Assembly: GCF_000253255.1 (NCBI RefSeq)
Contig: NC_015580.1
Span: forward strand, 651,001-715,000
DNA from: Novosphingobium sp. PP1Y
GTDB taxonomy: Bacteria > Pseudomonadota > Alphaproteobacteria > Sphingomonadales > Sphingomonadaceae
Direction: 5' to 3'
Length of the DNA: 64,000 nucleotides
Translations under genes and position numbers: made by a program
Notes under the pieces: generated by a model
What the model was told of the DNA's origin: nothing
Databases searched by the model: none
What the model saw: only the letters and a program-made list of their open reading frames with translations
In this document: piece by piece, positions 25,679 to 34,624 of the stretch
Numbering within the stretch: position 1 is the first letter of the stretch
Layout: the number at the start of each line of letters is the position of its first letter

Positions 25679-26527
25679 GTGCTGATCGCGCAGATTACGG
25701 ACCTGCACATCGGTTTCAGCGGAAGCGAAACGGGGGGCTACAACACGCATCGCCTGAAGGCCGTGCTGGAACGCCTGGTGGATGGACCGAACCGGCCCGA
25801 TCTCTTGCTTATGTCCGGCGACATGACCGAGTTCGGCGACCCGCAAAGCTACGCTCGACTGGCCGAGCTGGTGCGTGACTGCCCGTTTCCGGTGGCGCCC
25901 ATGGTGGGTAACCACGACATGCGCGCAGCAATGCTGCAAGCCTTCCCGGACTGCCCGGACAATAGCGGCTTCGTGCAGTACGCGATCGATCTCGGCCCGC
26001 TGCGGGTTCTGGTGCTCGATACGCTGGAGGAAGGCCGCCATGGCGGCGCCTTCTGCGAGGCGCGCGCGGCGTGGCTGTCTGCGGAACTGGCAGCGCACCC
26101 CGACCGGCCGACCGTCATCGCCATGCATCACCCGCCATTCGAAAGCGGGATCGACTGGCTCGACAGCGATGAGCGCGAACCGTGGATCACCCGTCTGACC
26201 GAGGCCGTCTCGGGCCACGCCCAGATCAGGGGGATCGTTGCCGGGCACCTGCACCGCCCGATCCACACCCTGTGGGAAGGTATCCCGGTCACCGTGGTCG
26301 GCTCAACCGCAGCGACGGTTGCGCTCGATCTGAACCCGGTTGACCCGGACAGGCCGGACGGGCGTACGATGATCTCCTCCGAGCTGCCGGTCTATGCCCT
26401 GCATCGCTGGGACGGCCGCCGTCTCGTTTCCCATACCGAGGCCGTCGGTGCGCTCGACGCTCTGGCGCGCTATGACGAGGCGTTTCAGGAAGTGGTGCGG
26501 GTGATCGTGGGCGAACGGCCCGATTGA
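25679..26527 (+). CDS. CpdA-like metallophosphoesterase (putative cyclic-nucleotide phosphodiesterase)
   Basis: 282 residues from GTG 25679, with AAGGAAG (25668-25674) just upstream; the ATG at 25641 is in another frame and soon stops. The calcineurin-like motifs are complete and in order: DLH (D-x-H), SGDMTEFG, GNHD, MHHPPF and AGHLH. The 'LIAQITDLHIG' opening and 'HHPPFESGIDWLD' are typical of the CpdA/Icc and GpdQ class III cNMP phosphodiesterases. Cytosolic. Its place downstream of a cyclic-nucleotide-binding oxidoreductase, and opposite a unit with an adenylate cyclase, favours cAMP hydrolysis, but glycerophosphodiester or other phosphodiester substrates are possible. Confidence 0.85.
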   Translation: MLIAQITDLHIGFSGSETGGYNTHRLKAVLERLVDGPNRPDLLLMSGDMTEFGDPQSYARLAELVRDCPFPVAPMVGNHDMRAAMLQAFPDCPDNSGFVQYAIDLGPLRVLVLDTLEEGRHGGAFCEARAAWLSAELAAHPDRPTVIAMHHPPFESGIDWLDSDEREPWITRLTEAVSGHAQIRGIVAGHLHRPIHTLWEGIPVTVVGSTAATVALDLNPVDPDRPDGRTMISSELPVYALHRWDGRRLVSHTEAVGALDALARYDEAFQEVVRVIVGERPD

Positions 26528-26537
26528 CGCTGGCGAT

Positions 26538-26560
26538 GGTCCCGAAGCCGATTCGGGACC
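26538..26560. terminator. hairpin between the two convergent units
   Basis: A perfect 9-bp inverted repeat GGTCCCGAA / TTCGGGACC with loop GCCGA, 10 bp after the phosphoesterase stop and 90 bp after the decaheme stop on the other strand. The following TGGTCTCTCT is T-rich but not a clean T-run, so termination strength is uncertain. Confidence 0.6.
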
Positions 26561-26649
26561 TGGTCTCTCTAAGGGCTGCGCTGCGCCATTCACCCCGATC
26601 CGGTCGAAGGGTGGGAGGCGCCCAGCGCCCCCGCAGTCCCTCTGTCAGA

Positions 26650-29600
26650 TCAGCGCTTGGGCACCCAGACGCTCATGTCGACTTCGTCGGTTACCTTGAA
26701 GGGCACGCCGCGGCGGTTGATGAACAGGCGCTCCATTTCCTCGCGGGTGAAGGGGCGTGAGCCGAGGCGACCGAAGACGGCCATCTGGCCACCGGTTTCG
26801 TCGACACCGCGGTCGCGGTCGAGGCCCTTGGAGAGGGCGCGGGCCGGGCTTGGCGTCCTGGCCCATGCGATCAGCTCGGGCTTGGGCGCGGGCGAGAAGC
26901 CGTAGAAGTTCGGCTGGCTCGAAGGCGAGGTGAGCTGCAGCACCTTGAGACCGTTGCGACCGTCAGCGACATAGGCGAACAGAGAGGCATTGGTCGAACC
27001 GACGATGACGTCCTCGGCATCGTCGAGCTGCCCGTCGAAAGTCACCTTCTGGTAGATGCGCGGGTTGGGCGGGCTGCGCACGTCGACGATGACGAGGCCG
27101 TCCTGCTTGGCCGCGACATAAGCGTAAGTGCGTGCGACGTAGATGCGGCGGGCATCGGCCAGTGGCACCGTCGCCTGCGGCACCGCGATCGGGTTGCGCA
27201 GGTTGGTGACGTCGAAGAGCTTGAGGCCCTCCTTGTCGGTCACCCACAGGTAACGGAACTGGACCGCGCTGGCGCGGGCGTCTTCAAGCGGGCGTACGGC
27301 CGAGAGCTGCGGGTGCAGCGGGTCGTGCAGGTCGACGACGACGAGTCCGGCCTTGGCGGTGATGTAGGCCACTTCGCCCGCCAGGATGATGTGCCGCGCA
27401 CCGTCGAGAACGTGATCCGGGTTCCAGGTCACCGCGCGCTTGAGCTTGTTGTTGCGGAATTCGCCATCGGCCATCGTGTCGATGTTGACGAGGATCAGGC
27501 CCTCTTCGCTGTCGGTGATGGCTGCATAGCTGTAGATCGGTTCGAAAGCCTGTTCCTGGTTGGCGTCGCGCAGCGTGAACGGTGTGCCATCGGCCTTGTA
27601 GAGCGTCTGGCCCTTGTCGTCCTTCAGGATCGTCGCTTCCATCGTCCGGTTGCGTGTGGGGGCAACCGGCTGGTTGGTCGCCAGCGCCATGCAGGTCGCG
27701 TTCTTGGTCTTCACGTGGGTGTTGTGGCCCAGCGGTGAGAAGGGCGCCGAGACGACCGCGTCGGAGAAGCCCTTGTTGGCCACCGAGGCGACGTCATAGA
27801 CCTCGAAGCCGCCCTTGCCCTCGGCCACGAACATGTACTCGCCGCGAAGCTGGAGGCAGCCGACCTCGCCGCTGGTGCCCTGCGTCACATTGCGGAACTG
27901 CTCGAAGGGATGGGTTTCGCCCGACAGGTCCTTGTCGAAGGCCTTGCCGCGCGTCCAGTTCTTCAGCTCGCGCCCGTTCCGCTCGACGTGGAGCTTGTAG
28001 TAGTCGGGGTAGGCATATTTCTGGAGGTACGATCCGATCACGGCCTGCGGTTCGTCCCACTCGGTGACGCGTACGGCCTCGAAGCCGCCGTCCAGGCCGA
28101 CCCATGAATTGAGGCCGACGAAGTTCACGAAATTGGTCCCCAGCAGCAGCGTCTGGGCCATGATCGCGTTGTTGTCGTCCTTTTCGGACAGGTGGCAGTC
28201 GCTGCAGGTCTTGGTCTCGGTCAGGCGCACGGTGTGCGGGAAGTGCGGCGCGAAGGCCTGGCTGGAGAAGCCCGCCGCGCTGATCGGCGGCTGCTGGATG
28301 TAGATGCGCTCGCGATTGACGTTGGTCGAGGACAGGACCAGCGCCGAAGTCGACCGGATTGGGGCGACTTCCGCGCCCTTGGTCGTCATGTGCTTGCCGA
28401 GCTGGAACATCTCGTCGCGCGCGACCTGCGGGTTGTAGGTCGCGAAGTTGCGCGTTTCCTCACCCTCGTAGTGGTGCAGCGTGGTCTTCCAGTTCGCCTC
28501 GATCGGCAGGTGGCAGCCGCCGCAGCTCGTGGTCCACGAGAGGTGGCAGGTGAAGCACGCCATCTCGCCGTCCTTGTGGGCGCGGTCGCTCATCGGCACG
28601 CCGGGGCCGAAGCCGAAGGTGCCGTCGTCCGCGCCGGACTTGCTCATCAGCTTGGCGCGCGCCGACTTGGCGTTGAAGGTGGGAGAGGCGGGATCGACCG
28701 CGTCCCTGACCAGCGAGACTTCCCACGAAAGGTCCGGATCGACGATGGAGCGCTGGATCAGGTGCTTTCGGCCCGAGGCGTCGGTGTTCCACTCGAAGCG
28801 GCGCTTGCCGTCGGGATTGCGCAGGAGGGCCAGGTCGGTGCCCTTGGGCGGCGCGGCCGGGCCGCTGGTCAGCAGCGTCGGATAGGCGTCGGCGGTGCCG
28901 TGGCAGTCCTTGCAGCCGATCTCGACCGCGTTGGCGACTTCGCCATAGATCAGCCCGTTGCCGTGGCTGTCCTGCGAATAGTGGCAGTCTGCGCACTGCA
29001 TGCCCTTTTCGGCATGGATGTCCATCATGTGGACGGTCTTGCCCGGATTGGTGCCGACGGGGACGAACTTGCCTTCACTCTCCTTGCGCCACTTTTCCGG
29101 ATCGTCGGGCGAGACGATGTGTTCCTTGTCGGTGCCCCAGGTAGCCTGGTTGCCGCCGGCATCGAGCAGGTTGCCCTCGCGGTCGCGCTTGAAGATCGCG
29201 CGGAAGTTCCAGCCATGGCCGTGGTAGTCGGCGAACTGGGTATCCTTCAGTTCCGGATTGAGGTCGTAGACGTTGCGCAGGAAATCGAGGTCGGCCCACT
29301 TGCCCTTGGGTGATGCGCCCTCGGGGTTGCGTTCCAGCACCTTGTGGACTTCCTCGGCGGTCGGGTACTTCTGCTGCTTGGGCCACATCTTGGGCGCATC
29401 GGCCTCATAGTCCCACATGGTGTAGCCGAGGTAGCTGTTCAGGAAGATGTTGGGCTGGTGCATGTGGCAGTTCATGCACTGCGCAGTCGGGATCGCCCGG
29501 GTGAACACATGCTGGAGCGGGTGGCCTTTTTCCCGATCGTCGGCGGGCTTGGCGATGCCGTGATCGTCGGCCTCGTGCCCGGTCTTGAGCGAGCCGTGCC

Positions 29601-30753
29601 CGTTCTCGCCGTAGCCTTCGCCCTGGCTCTTGAGCGCGGCGATGGTCGGGTCCCTGGTGACCGTCTGCCCGTCGCGGCCGAGCTTGGCGTAGATCAGCGA
29701 ATGGCGCGGTTCGCGGTCGTTCGCATAGATCACGTGGCACGCGGTGCAGCCGGATGAGCGGTAGTCGCCGGGCTGGTCGTTGGTGCCCATGAACCAGGTA
29801 TAGGGATCGTTGAGGCGCGTCTTGTGCAGGTTGAGCACGGGGATCGCCACGCGAAGGCCGGTGCCGGGGCCGCGGTTCGACTGCTTGATGTCCGGGCGGC
29901 CCGGTTCCTCGAGCCGCTGGATCGAGCCGGTCGGGTTGGGCAGGCCGACTTCGGCGAATGTCGAGTTGATGACGCGCCCGCCGCGTTCGAACACGCGGAA
30001 CACGTCGCCCGGCGGCGTGACGTTCCAGCGCGGCAGCGGATAGAGTGCGGCCAGCGCGCCGCGCGCCTTCTGTTCAGCGGTGACGGTGCCCGGCGGGTTG
30101 CCGGCCGAGACGATCTTCGCCGGCTCGCCGTCACGGGTATAGGCTTCGCCGAAGATGTAGTTCTTGTAGGGGACGATGCCGTTGTTGTAGGCCGCGCCGC
30201 CGAACAGCATCGCGCCCGAGGCCATCAGCGAGCGTTCCGCCGCCTCGATGGCGGGCAGGTGGCAGGCGCCGCAGCTTTCGCGCGCGACGCGGTAGTCGCC
30301 CGGATTGACGAAACGGATGTATTCCGGCGCTTCCTTGTTGAGCAGGGTATAGCTGCGCTGCGGGTTGGCGGCGCTCGGCCAGTGCCAGCTTTCCGGGAAC
30401 TGGGGCAGGACGTGCGCCTTGTCGCGCGCGGCGATGTAGTCGGGATGGTCGAAGCCCAGTTCGGGCCGTCCGGTGATCCGCGCATTTCCGCCGTGGCAAT
30501 CGGTGCAGCCCAGCTTGACCGCGGGCGTCGCATGCATCGTGGGCGCATCGCTGGCGGTGTGGCAGGTGAGGCAGCCCGCCGACTTGGCATCCATGTCCAC
30601 CGCCGACTGGCCAGCGGGCGCAGCGGGCGCGCGGACCAGCGAATAGTCGCGCTCTACCGGCTTTTCCTCCTCGCTGGCGAGCAGGCGTCCGGTGGGGATG
30701 GCCAGCGCCAGCAGGAGCGCGAAAGCGAGGAAGATCCGGCTGAGGCGCTGCAT
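26650..30753 (-). CDS. decaheme cytochrome c with C-terminal LVIVD-repeat beta-propeller
   Basis: 1367 residues with a Sec signal (RLSRIFLAFALLLALAIPTG, cleavage near LLAS). There are ten CXXCH sites: CLTCH, CTDCH, CGACH, CTACH, CMNCH, CADCH, CKDCH, CFTCH, CGGCH and CSDCH, spread from about residue 60 to 860. From about residue 935 the protein changes to beta-propeller repeats of the LVIVD type ('EGLILVNIDTMADGEF', 'AGLVVVDLHDPLHPQLS', 'EGLKLFDVTNLRNP', 'DGLVIVDVRSPPNPR', 'NGLKVLQLTSPSS'). LVIVD propellers occur on bacterial surface proteins. The likely location is periplasm or outer membrane, with the barrel encoded upstream. The ATG overlaps the barrel stop (TGATG). It is the last gene of the nine-gene unit. 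It may be a terminal reductase or extracellular electron conduit; the substrate is unknown. Confidence 0.9.
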   Translation of the reverse strand: MQRLSRIFLAFALLLALAIPTGRLLASEEEKPVERDYSLVRAPAAPAGQSAVDMDAKSAGCLTCHTASDAPTMHATPAVKLGCTDCHGGNARITGRPELGFDHPDYIAARDKAHVLPQFPESWHWPSAANPQRSYTLLNKEAPEYIRFVNPGDYRVARESCGACHLPAIEAAERSLMASGAMLFGGAAYNNGIVPYKNYIFGEAYTRDGEPAKIVSAGNPPGTVTAEQKARGALAALYPLPRWNVTPPGDVFRVFERGGRVINSTFAEVGLPNPTGSIQRLEEPGRPDIKQSNRGPGTGLRVAIPVLNLHKTRLNDPYTWFMGTNDQPGDYRSSGCTACHVIYANDREPRHSLIYAKLGRDGQTVTRDPTIAALKSQGEGYGENGHGSLKTGHEADDHGIAKPADDREKGHPLQHVFTRAIPTAQCMNCHMHQPNIFLNSYLGYTMWDYEADAPKMWPKQQKYPTAEEVHKVLERNPEGASPKGKWADLDFLRNVYDLNPELKDTQFADYHGHGWNFRAIFKRDREGNLLDAGGNQATWGTDKEHIVSPDDPEKWRKESEGKFVPVGTNPGKTVHMMDIHAEKGMQCADCHYSQDSHGNGLIYGEVANAVEIGCKDCHGTADAYPTLLTSGPAAPPKGTDLALLRNPDGKRRFEWNTDASGRKHLIQRSIVDPDLSWEVSLVRDAVDPASPTFNAKSARAKLMSKSGADDGTFGFGPGVPMSDRAHKDGEMACFTCHLSWTTSCGGCHLPIEANWKTTLHHYEGEETRNFATYNPQVARDEMFQLGKHMTTKGAEVAPIRSTSALVLSSTNVNRERIYIQQPPISAAGFSSQAFAPHFPHTVRLTETKTCSDCHLSEKDDNNAIMAQTLLLGTNFVNFVGLNSWVGLDGGFEAVRVTEWDEPQAVIGSYLQKYAYPDYYKLHVERNGRELKNWTRGKAFDKDLSGETHPFEQFRNVTQGTSGEVGCLQLRGEYMFVAEGKGGFEVYDVASVANKGFSDAVVSAPFSPLGHNTHVKTKNATCMALATNQPVAPTRNRTMEATILKDDKGQTLYKADGTPFTLRDANQEQAFEPIYSYAAITDSEEGLILVNIDTMADGEFRNNKLKRAVTWNPDHVLDGARHIILAGEVAYITAKAGLVVVDLHDPLHPQLSAVRPLEDARASAVQFRYLWVTDKEGLKLFDVTNLRNPIAVPQATVPLADARRIYVARTYAYVAAKQDGLVIVDVRSPPNPRIYQKVTFDGQLDDAEDVIVGSTNASLFAYVADGRNGLKVLQLTSPSSQPNFYGFSPAPKPELIAWARTPSPARALSKGLDRDRGVDETGGQMAVFGRLGSRPFTREEMERLFINRRGVPFKVTDEVDMSVWVPKR

Positions 30754-32624
30754 CAGTAACTCACGATGATGTTGGCGAGGACGGAGTAGTAGTTCCGGTG
30801 GCCCTCGGAATTGTCGAAGAGGTCGCGAAAGCCCTTGCCCGGAACGAGCGCGGCGGCGCTGAGGCGCGCGACGATGTTCTGCGTTGCCTTGGGGCGCCAG
30901 ATCGCGGCGGCGGAGAGGTCCCAGCCGATGTCCTTGGGGATCGAGCCTTCATTGCGCAGGGTCTGCAGCGTGGCGGTGTTCTCGAACCACAGGTGATTGG
31001 CGTTGGTGGACAGGCGCACTTCGGGGCTGAGGTCGAAATCCGCGCCGGCGCCGACCAGCACGGTCCCCGGGTTGTTGAAGTTCGACTGGCCCTGCTCCTT
31101 GGAGGAGCGCAGCGAATTCAGGATGCCGTTGCGCCCGTTGACGCTGACCACGCGGCCGCCGCCGGCGAAGGGGATCGTCTGGCGGATCCAGTAGCTGGTG
31201 TCGGCGCCCGCGAAGATCGGGTTTTCGAACACCGCGTCGAAGCCGGTTTCCTTGTTGTCGTAGGGATCGCCGTCGCCGGTGGCGTAGAGGCCGGACAGGC
31301 GAAAGCGCATCCAGTCCTTGTCGTAGCTCAGCTCGGCAGCCCCGAAAAAGGCGCGGATATCGGCCTTGCGGTCGGTGAAGAAGCTGTTGCGGTCCTGTCC
31401 GAGCGCACCGTAGGCCGATGCCGTCAGGTTGATCCGGCCGACGCGGCCATCGGCGTTGTAGCCAAGGTAGACGACGTCGTAATTCCGGCCCTTGAGAGTG
31501 CCGAGCAGGGCCGGGCGCACCGGGAAGCCGTTATCGTCGACCTCGATCCGGCCGGCCTCGCGGTTGCGGTTGTAGGCAACGGTGAACTGGCTGGTCAGCG
31601 CCGGGATCAGGAAGTCCTGGCGGTAGATGTTGGCGACGAACAGGAAATCGTCGCGCGGGCGCTGGACGACCGAGTTGAGGCCCGAGTTGGTGTCCTTTTC
31701 CAGACGCCAGAATGCGGCGAGGTTGTACTGCACGCGGTTGTTGTCGCGGTTGCCGAAGAAACGGATGCCGAGCTGGTTGTCGTTGAACAGGAAGCCCCGG
31801 AAATCGGCCTGGAAAGGCTGGATGCCCACGCGCACGGAATCGAAGTCGTAGCGGTCCGAAGTGTTGCGCAGGTGGTAGTCGATGAAGGCTTCCTGCACGC
31901 CGACGAAATGGTCGGAGCGGTGCGAGGGCTTGCTCGGCTCGACGAAGAGCACGCGCTTTTCGGGCACGTTGACATAGTTGTAGTTGAACGCCAGCGCGAC
32001 GCGGTATTCGACTGCGGGCGGCTTGAACGCGGTATTGCCCTTGGTCAGGCCGAGCCCGAGGATGAAGGTCTGCGAAAAGACGAGGCTGGCGTCCTTGCCG
32101 AAGACGTCGATGGAACCCGGTCGCTCGGTCGTCTGCACGCCCACGGGAATTGGGAAGGTGCGCGGTTCCAGAACGGTGTCGGAGATCAGGTTGAGGCCGA
32201 AGAACCAGTCGTCGCCCTTGATCGGCAGCCACTTGACCTTCTTGGGATCGAGCGGACGGTCACCCTTCAGCGTGTTCTGGTGATAGGGGTCGCTCCAGCG
32301 TTCCTTGACCACGCCCAGCGTCTCGATCAGGCGCCAGCGGTCGGGGATCGGGACCTGGTCTGTCGGAAATGCCTCGGGCGGGGGCGCGCGCACCGCGCCT
32401 TCGTTGTTCTGCGTCACCCGCTCGGGCAGGGGCGGGTTGTAGCCGGGGCGGCGACGGCCGTCGATCACGCCGGGATCGACGTCTTCGGGAGGGGTCTCGG
32501 TGCCCGGCGGTTCGAGGATCGGCTGCTCGGGCTGCGTATCCTCCTGCCCGAAGTTGGGCTCGGGGATTTCCTGCGGCGCGGCTTGCGCCGCAGCCAGGGG
32601 GACCAGAAGAACCGGCACAGGCAT
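30753..32624 (-). CDS. uncharacterised outer-membrane beta-barrel protein
   Basis: 623 residues from ATG 32624, 2 bp after the stop of the GlcG-like lipoprotein gene. The signal peptide is short and lacks basic residues (MPVPVLLVPLAAAQAA), so translation may begin further upstream inside the previous gene. After a Pro/Glu-rich segment (about 18-100), the sequence alternates amphipathic strands and ends in an aromatic, outer-membrane-type C-terminus (SVLANIIVSY). I see no cysteine at all, so it lacks the CXXC found in many MtrB porins and is not an obvious MtrB. Position between two cytochrome genes suggests that it houses or supports one of them in the outer membrane. Confidence 0.8.
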   Translation of the reverse strand: MPVPVLLVPLAAAQAAPQEIPEPNFGQEDTQPEQPILEPPGTETPPEDVDPGVIDGRRRPGYNPPLPERVTQNNEGAVRAPPPEAFPTDQVPIPDRWRLIETLGVVKERWSDPYHQNTLKGDRPLDPKKVKWLPIKGDDWFFGLNLISDTVLEPRTFPIPVGVQTTERPGSIDVFGKDASLVFSQTFILGLGLTKGNTAFKPPAVEYRVALAFNYNYVNVPEKRVLFVEPSKPSHRSDHFVGVQEAFIDYHLRNTSDRYDFDSVRVGIQPFQADFRGFLFNDNQLGIRFFGNRDNNRVQYNLAAFWRLEKDTNSGLNSVVQRPRDDFLFVANIYRQDFLIPALTSQFTVAYNRNREAGRIEVDDNGFPVRPALLGTLKGRNYDVVYLGYNADGRVGRINLTASAYGALGQDRNSFFTDRKADIRAFFGAAELSYDKDWMRFRLSGLYATGDGDPYDNKETGFDAVFENPIFAGADTSYWIRQTIPFAGGGRVVSVNGRNGILNSLRSSKEQGQSNFNNPGTVLVGAGADFDLSPEVRLSTNANHLWFENTATLQTLRNEGSIPKDIGWDLSAAAIWRPKATQNIVARLSAAALVPGKGFRDLFDNSEGHRNYYSVLANIIVSY

Positions 32625-32626
32625 CG

Positions 32627-34624
32627 TTACAGGCCCTCGCAGACGTTCTGGTCGCTGGAATCGAGGAACGGCGCGAAGGGACAGTTGACGAAGCGCAGGC
32701 GCACCATCGCGCCGTTGACGTTGACGACGATCCGGTCGGCGCGGATCGCTGCCGGGGCATTGCCGGTGGTGCCGAGGCGCACGCCGGCATTGTGGTTGCC
32801 CAGGAAGCTGATCATGTCGTCCTGGTCGATGCCGTCACCCGATACGCCGATGCCGCCGACCAGCACATTGCCGCGATAGACCGGGACCGAACCGGGGAAG
32901 ATCTGGATGCCGTTCTGCAGCCGGTTCTGGTTCGTGGCGACGTCCGGCAGGAATGTGCAGCGCTGCTGCGTGTCGGTGGCGCTTGCCCCGGTGACGTACT
33001 GCAGGTGCTGGGCGAGATTGGTCAGCACCAGCGCCGATTGCAGGCCGGTGGAGAACGGGCTCCACTGCGCGATCGGGCGCGAGAGTGGGCCATTGGGATT
33101 GCCGACTTCGCCGTCGGGGAAATAGGGGCGCGACAGGTTGCCGCCCGAGCGGTCCGCAAAGGCGAAAGTGCCGGTCAGTGCGCTCTGGTCATCGAGGAAG
33201 GTGCGCACCTTGCCGACGAAGGCCTGCACATCGCTGCTGGGATCGGCCAGAAGCTGGGCGCCGGCCTGCGCGCCGGAAAAGAAGGTGGCCGTGCGCGCCT
33301 TCTGCAGCGAGACGTCGGTGCCGAAGATCGGCGCATCGGGAGAGCGCACGATGCCCAACACCTGTCCGCGCGTATCGACCAGCGAAATCGAGACTTGCGC
33401 GCGGCTGTCGAGCGGCTGGCGGATCTGCGCCCGGGCGCGGGTCATGACCTTGAAGGCTTCCTCGAGGATCGCCGTCGCCTCGTCCGCCGTGATCGGCTGG
33501 GCGATGTCGGCGCCGTCGGTTCCCGCGCGGATCGGGTAGCGGTTCGTGCCGCTGCCGTCGGTCAGGACGTAGGCGTCGCGGTCCGAGAATTCGGCGGTGG
33601 TCGAGGCGCGGATGCCCGAGGTTTCCGAGCCGTAGGCGGTACCGGCGCGCAGAGCTGCGGTTTCGAAGTAGCCCTTGACCGCCACCAGGCTGCCGAGCGC
33701 CGGGGCGGTCTGCGCATAAGTCGCTCCGGCCACGTCGAACAGGCCGGAATAGGTCGCGTCCGAGTAGCGCAGCTGGGTACCATCCACGTAGATGCGGTTG
33801 GCGCGGATCGCCTCCGGGGCCTCGAAGCCCACGGTGCCGGCCAGCGCGATCTGTTCCTCGAAGTCGGTGTCGGTGTCGAGCACGTTGTCGTCGAGGCCGT
33901 AGACCCCGTCGCCGCTCACGCCGATGCCGCCAACCAGCACGCCGTTGATGTAGAGCGGAAAGCCGCCGGGGTCCGCCGAGAGGCCGAGCGGCGACCGCTT
34001 GGGCCCGATCAGCGCGTCGGTGCCGGAAGCCTTGAAGCGTGATGCGAAGTCCGAACAGGGAAGCTGGCTGAACTGCACGCCGAACAGCGGCCCGCTTTCC
34101 AGGCCCACGGTGCTCGGTGCGGGCGGGAAGTGCTCCTGCACGATCATGCTGGCAGTGCGACTGGTGAAGGCGTTGCCCGCGCTCGACAGGTAGGCGCCGG
34201 TGACTGCCTTGGCGATGGCCGCGGCTTCGGCCGGGACGGAGAGGCCCTGGATGTCGATGTTGTCGCCATTGGGCGCATCGGGGATCCTGGCGTTGGCGGG
34301 CGCGCCATTCATGCGGAACACGGCAAGGACGTTGCCGACGCGGTCGACCACGGCGATGACCGAGGGATGGCCGGACTGGTTGGCCTGCGCCGCCGCCTGC
34401 GCCACGATCTTGCCGACATTTGCGCTGCTCAGCGACAGTTGCGCCGGGGCCTCGTAATCCTCCAGCGTCGTGCCGCTGCCCGAGGAGCCGCCACCGGAGC
34501 TGCCGCCTCCCGAAGAACTGCCGCCGCCGCCTGAACCGCCGGACGTACTGCCGTCTCCCCCGCCACAGGCGGCGAGCATCAGGGTCGCCGCGAGCGCTGC
34601 AATGGTGCCCCCCCGCCAGCGCAT
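32627..34624 (-). CDS. lipoprotein with two GlcG/HbpS-type (heme-binding) domains
   Basis: 665 residues. Signal peptide with lipobox LAAC (Cys20), then a Gly/Ser-only linker (about 21-52) that could span distance on the cell surface or in the periplasm. Two copies of a GlcG/HbpS-like domain follow: copy 1 about 62-300 ('VIAVVDRVGNVLAVFRMNG', 'YINGVLVGGIGVSGDGVYG') and copy 2 about 390-650 ('SISLVDTRGQVLGIVR', 'YRGNVLVGGIGVSGDGIDQ'). Both keep the 'VGGIGVSGDG' signature. HbpS binds heme or aquo-cobalamin in actinobacteria; the family is broader, so heme binding here is inference supported by neighbouring cytochromes. The ATG overlaps the stop of the pentaheme gene (TGATG). Confidence 0.85.
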   Translation of the reverse strand: MRWRGGTIAALAATLMLAACGGGDGSTSGGSGGGGSSSGGGSSGGGSSGSGTTLEDYEAPAQLSLSSANVGKIVAQAAAQANQSGHPSVIAVVDRVGNVLAVFRMNGAPANARIPDAPNGDNIDIQGLSVPAEAAAIAKAVTGAYLSSAGNAFTSRTASMIVQEHFPPAPSTVGLESGPLFGVQFSQLPCSDFASRFKASGTDALIGPKRSPLGLSADPGGFPLYINGVLVGGIGVSGDGVYGLDDNVLDTDTDFEEQIALAGTVGFEAPEAIRANRIYVDGTQLRYSDATYSGLFDVAGATYAQTAPALGSLVAVKGYFETAALRAGTAYGSETSGIRASTTAEFSDRDAYVLTDGSGTNRYPIRAGTDGADIAQPITADEATAILEEAFKVMTRARAQIRQPLDSRAQVSISLVDTRGQVLGIVRSPDAPIFGTDVSLQKARTATFFSGAQAGAQLLADPSSDVQAFVGKVRTFLDDQSALTGTFAFADRSGGNLSRPYFPDGEVGNPNGPLSRPIAQWSPFSTGLQSALVLTNLAQHLQYVTGASATDTQQRCTFLPDVATNQNRLQNGIQIFPGSVPVYRGNVLVGGIGVSGDGIDQDDMISFLGNHNAGVRLGTTGNAPAAIRADRIVVNVNGAMVRLRFVNCPFAPFLDSSDQNVCEGL

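Noticed and set aside
26650..32624. Classical MtrCAB outer-membrane conduit
   Set aside because: The barrel lacks the MtrB CXXC and the decaheme carries a propeller absent from MtrA/MtrC; analogy of role only.
30798..32879. 693-residue plus-strand open frame opposite the barrel gene
   Set aside because: Antisense shadow; the minus strand encodes the outer-membrane barrel with a proper C-terminus and operon overlaps.
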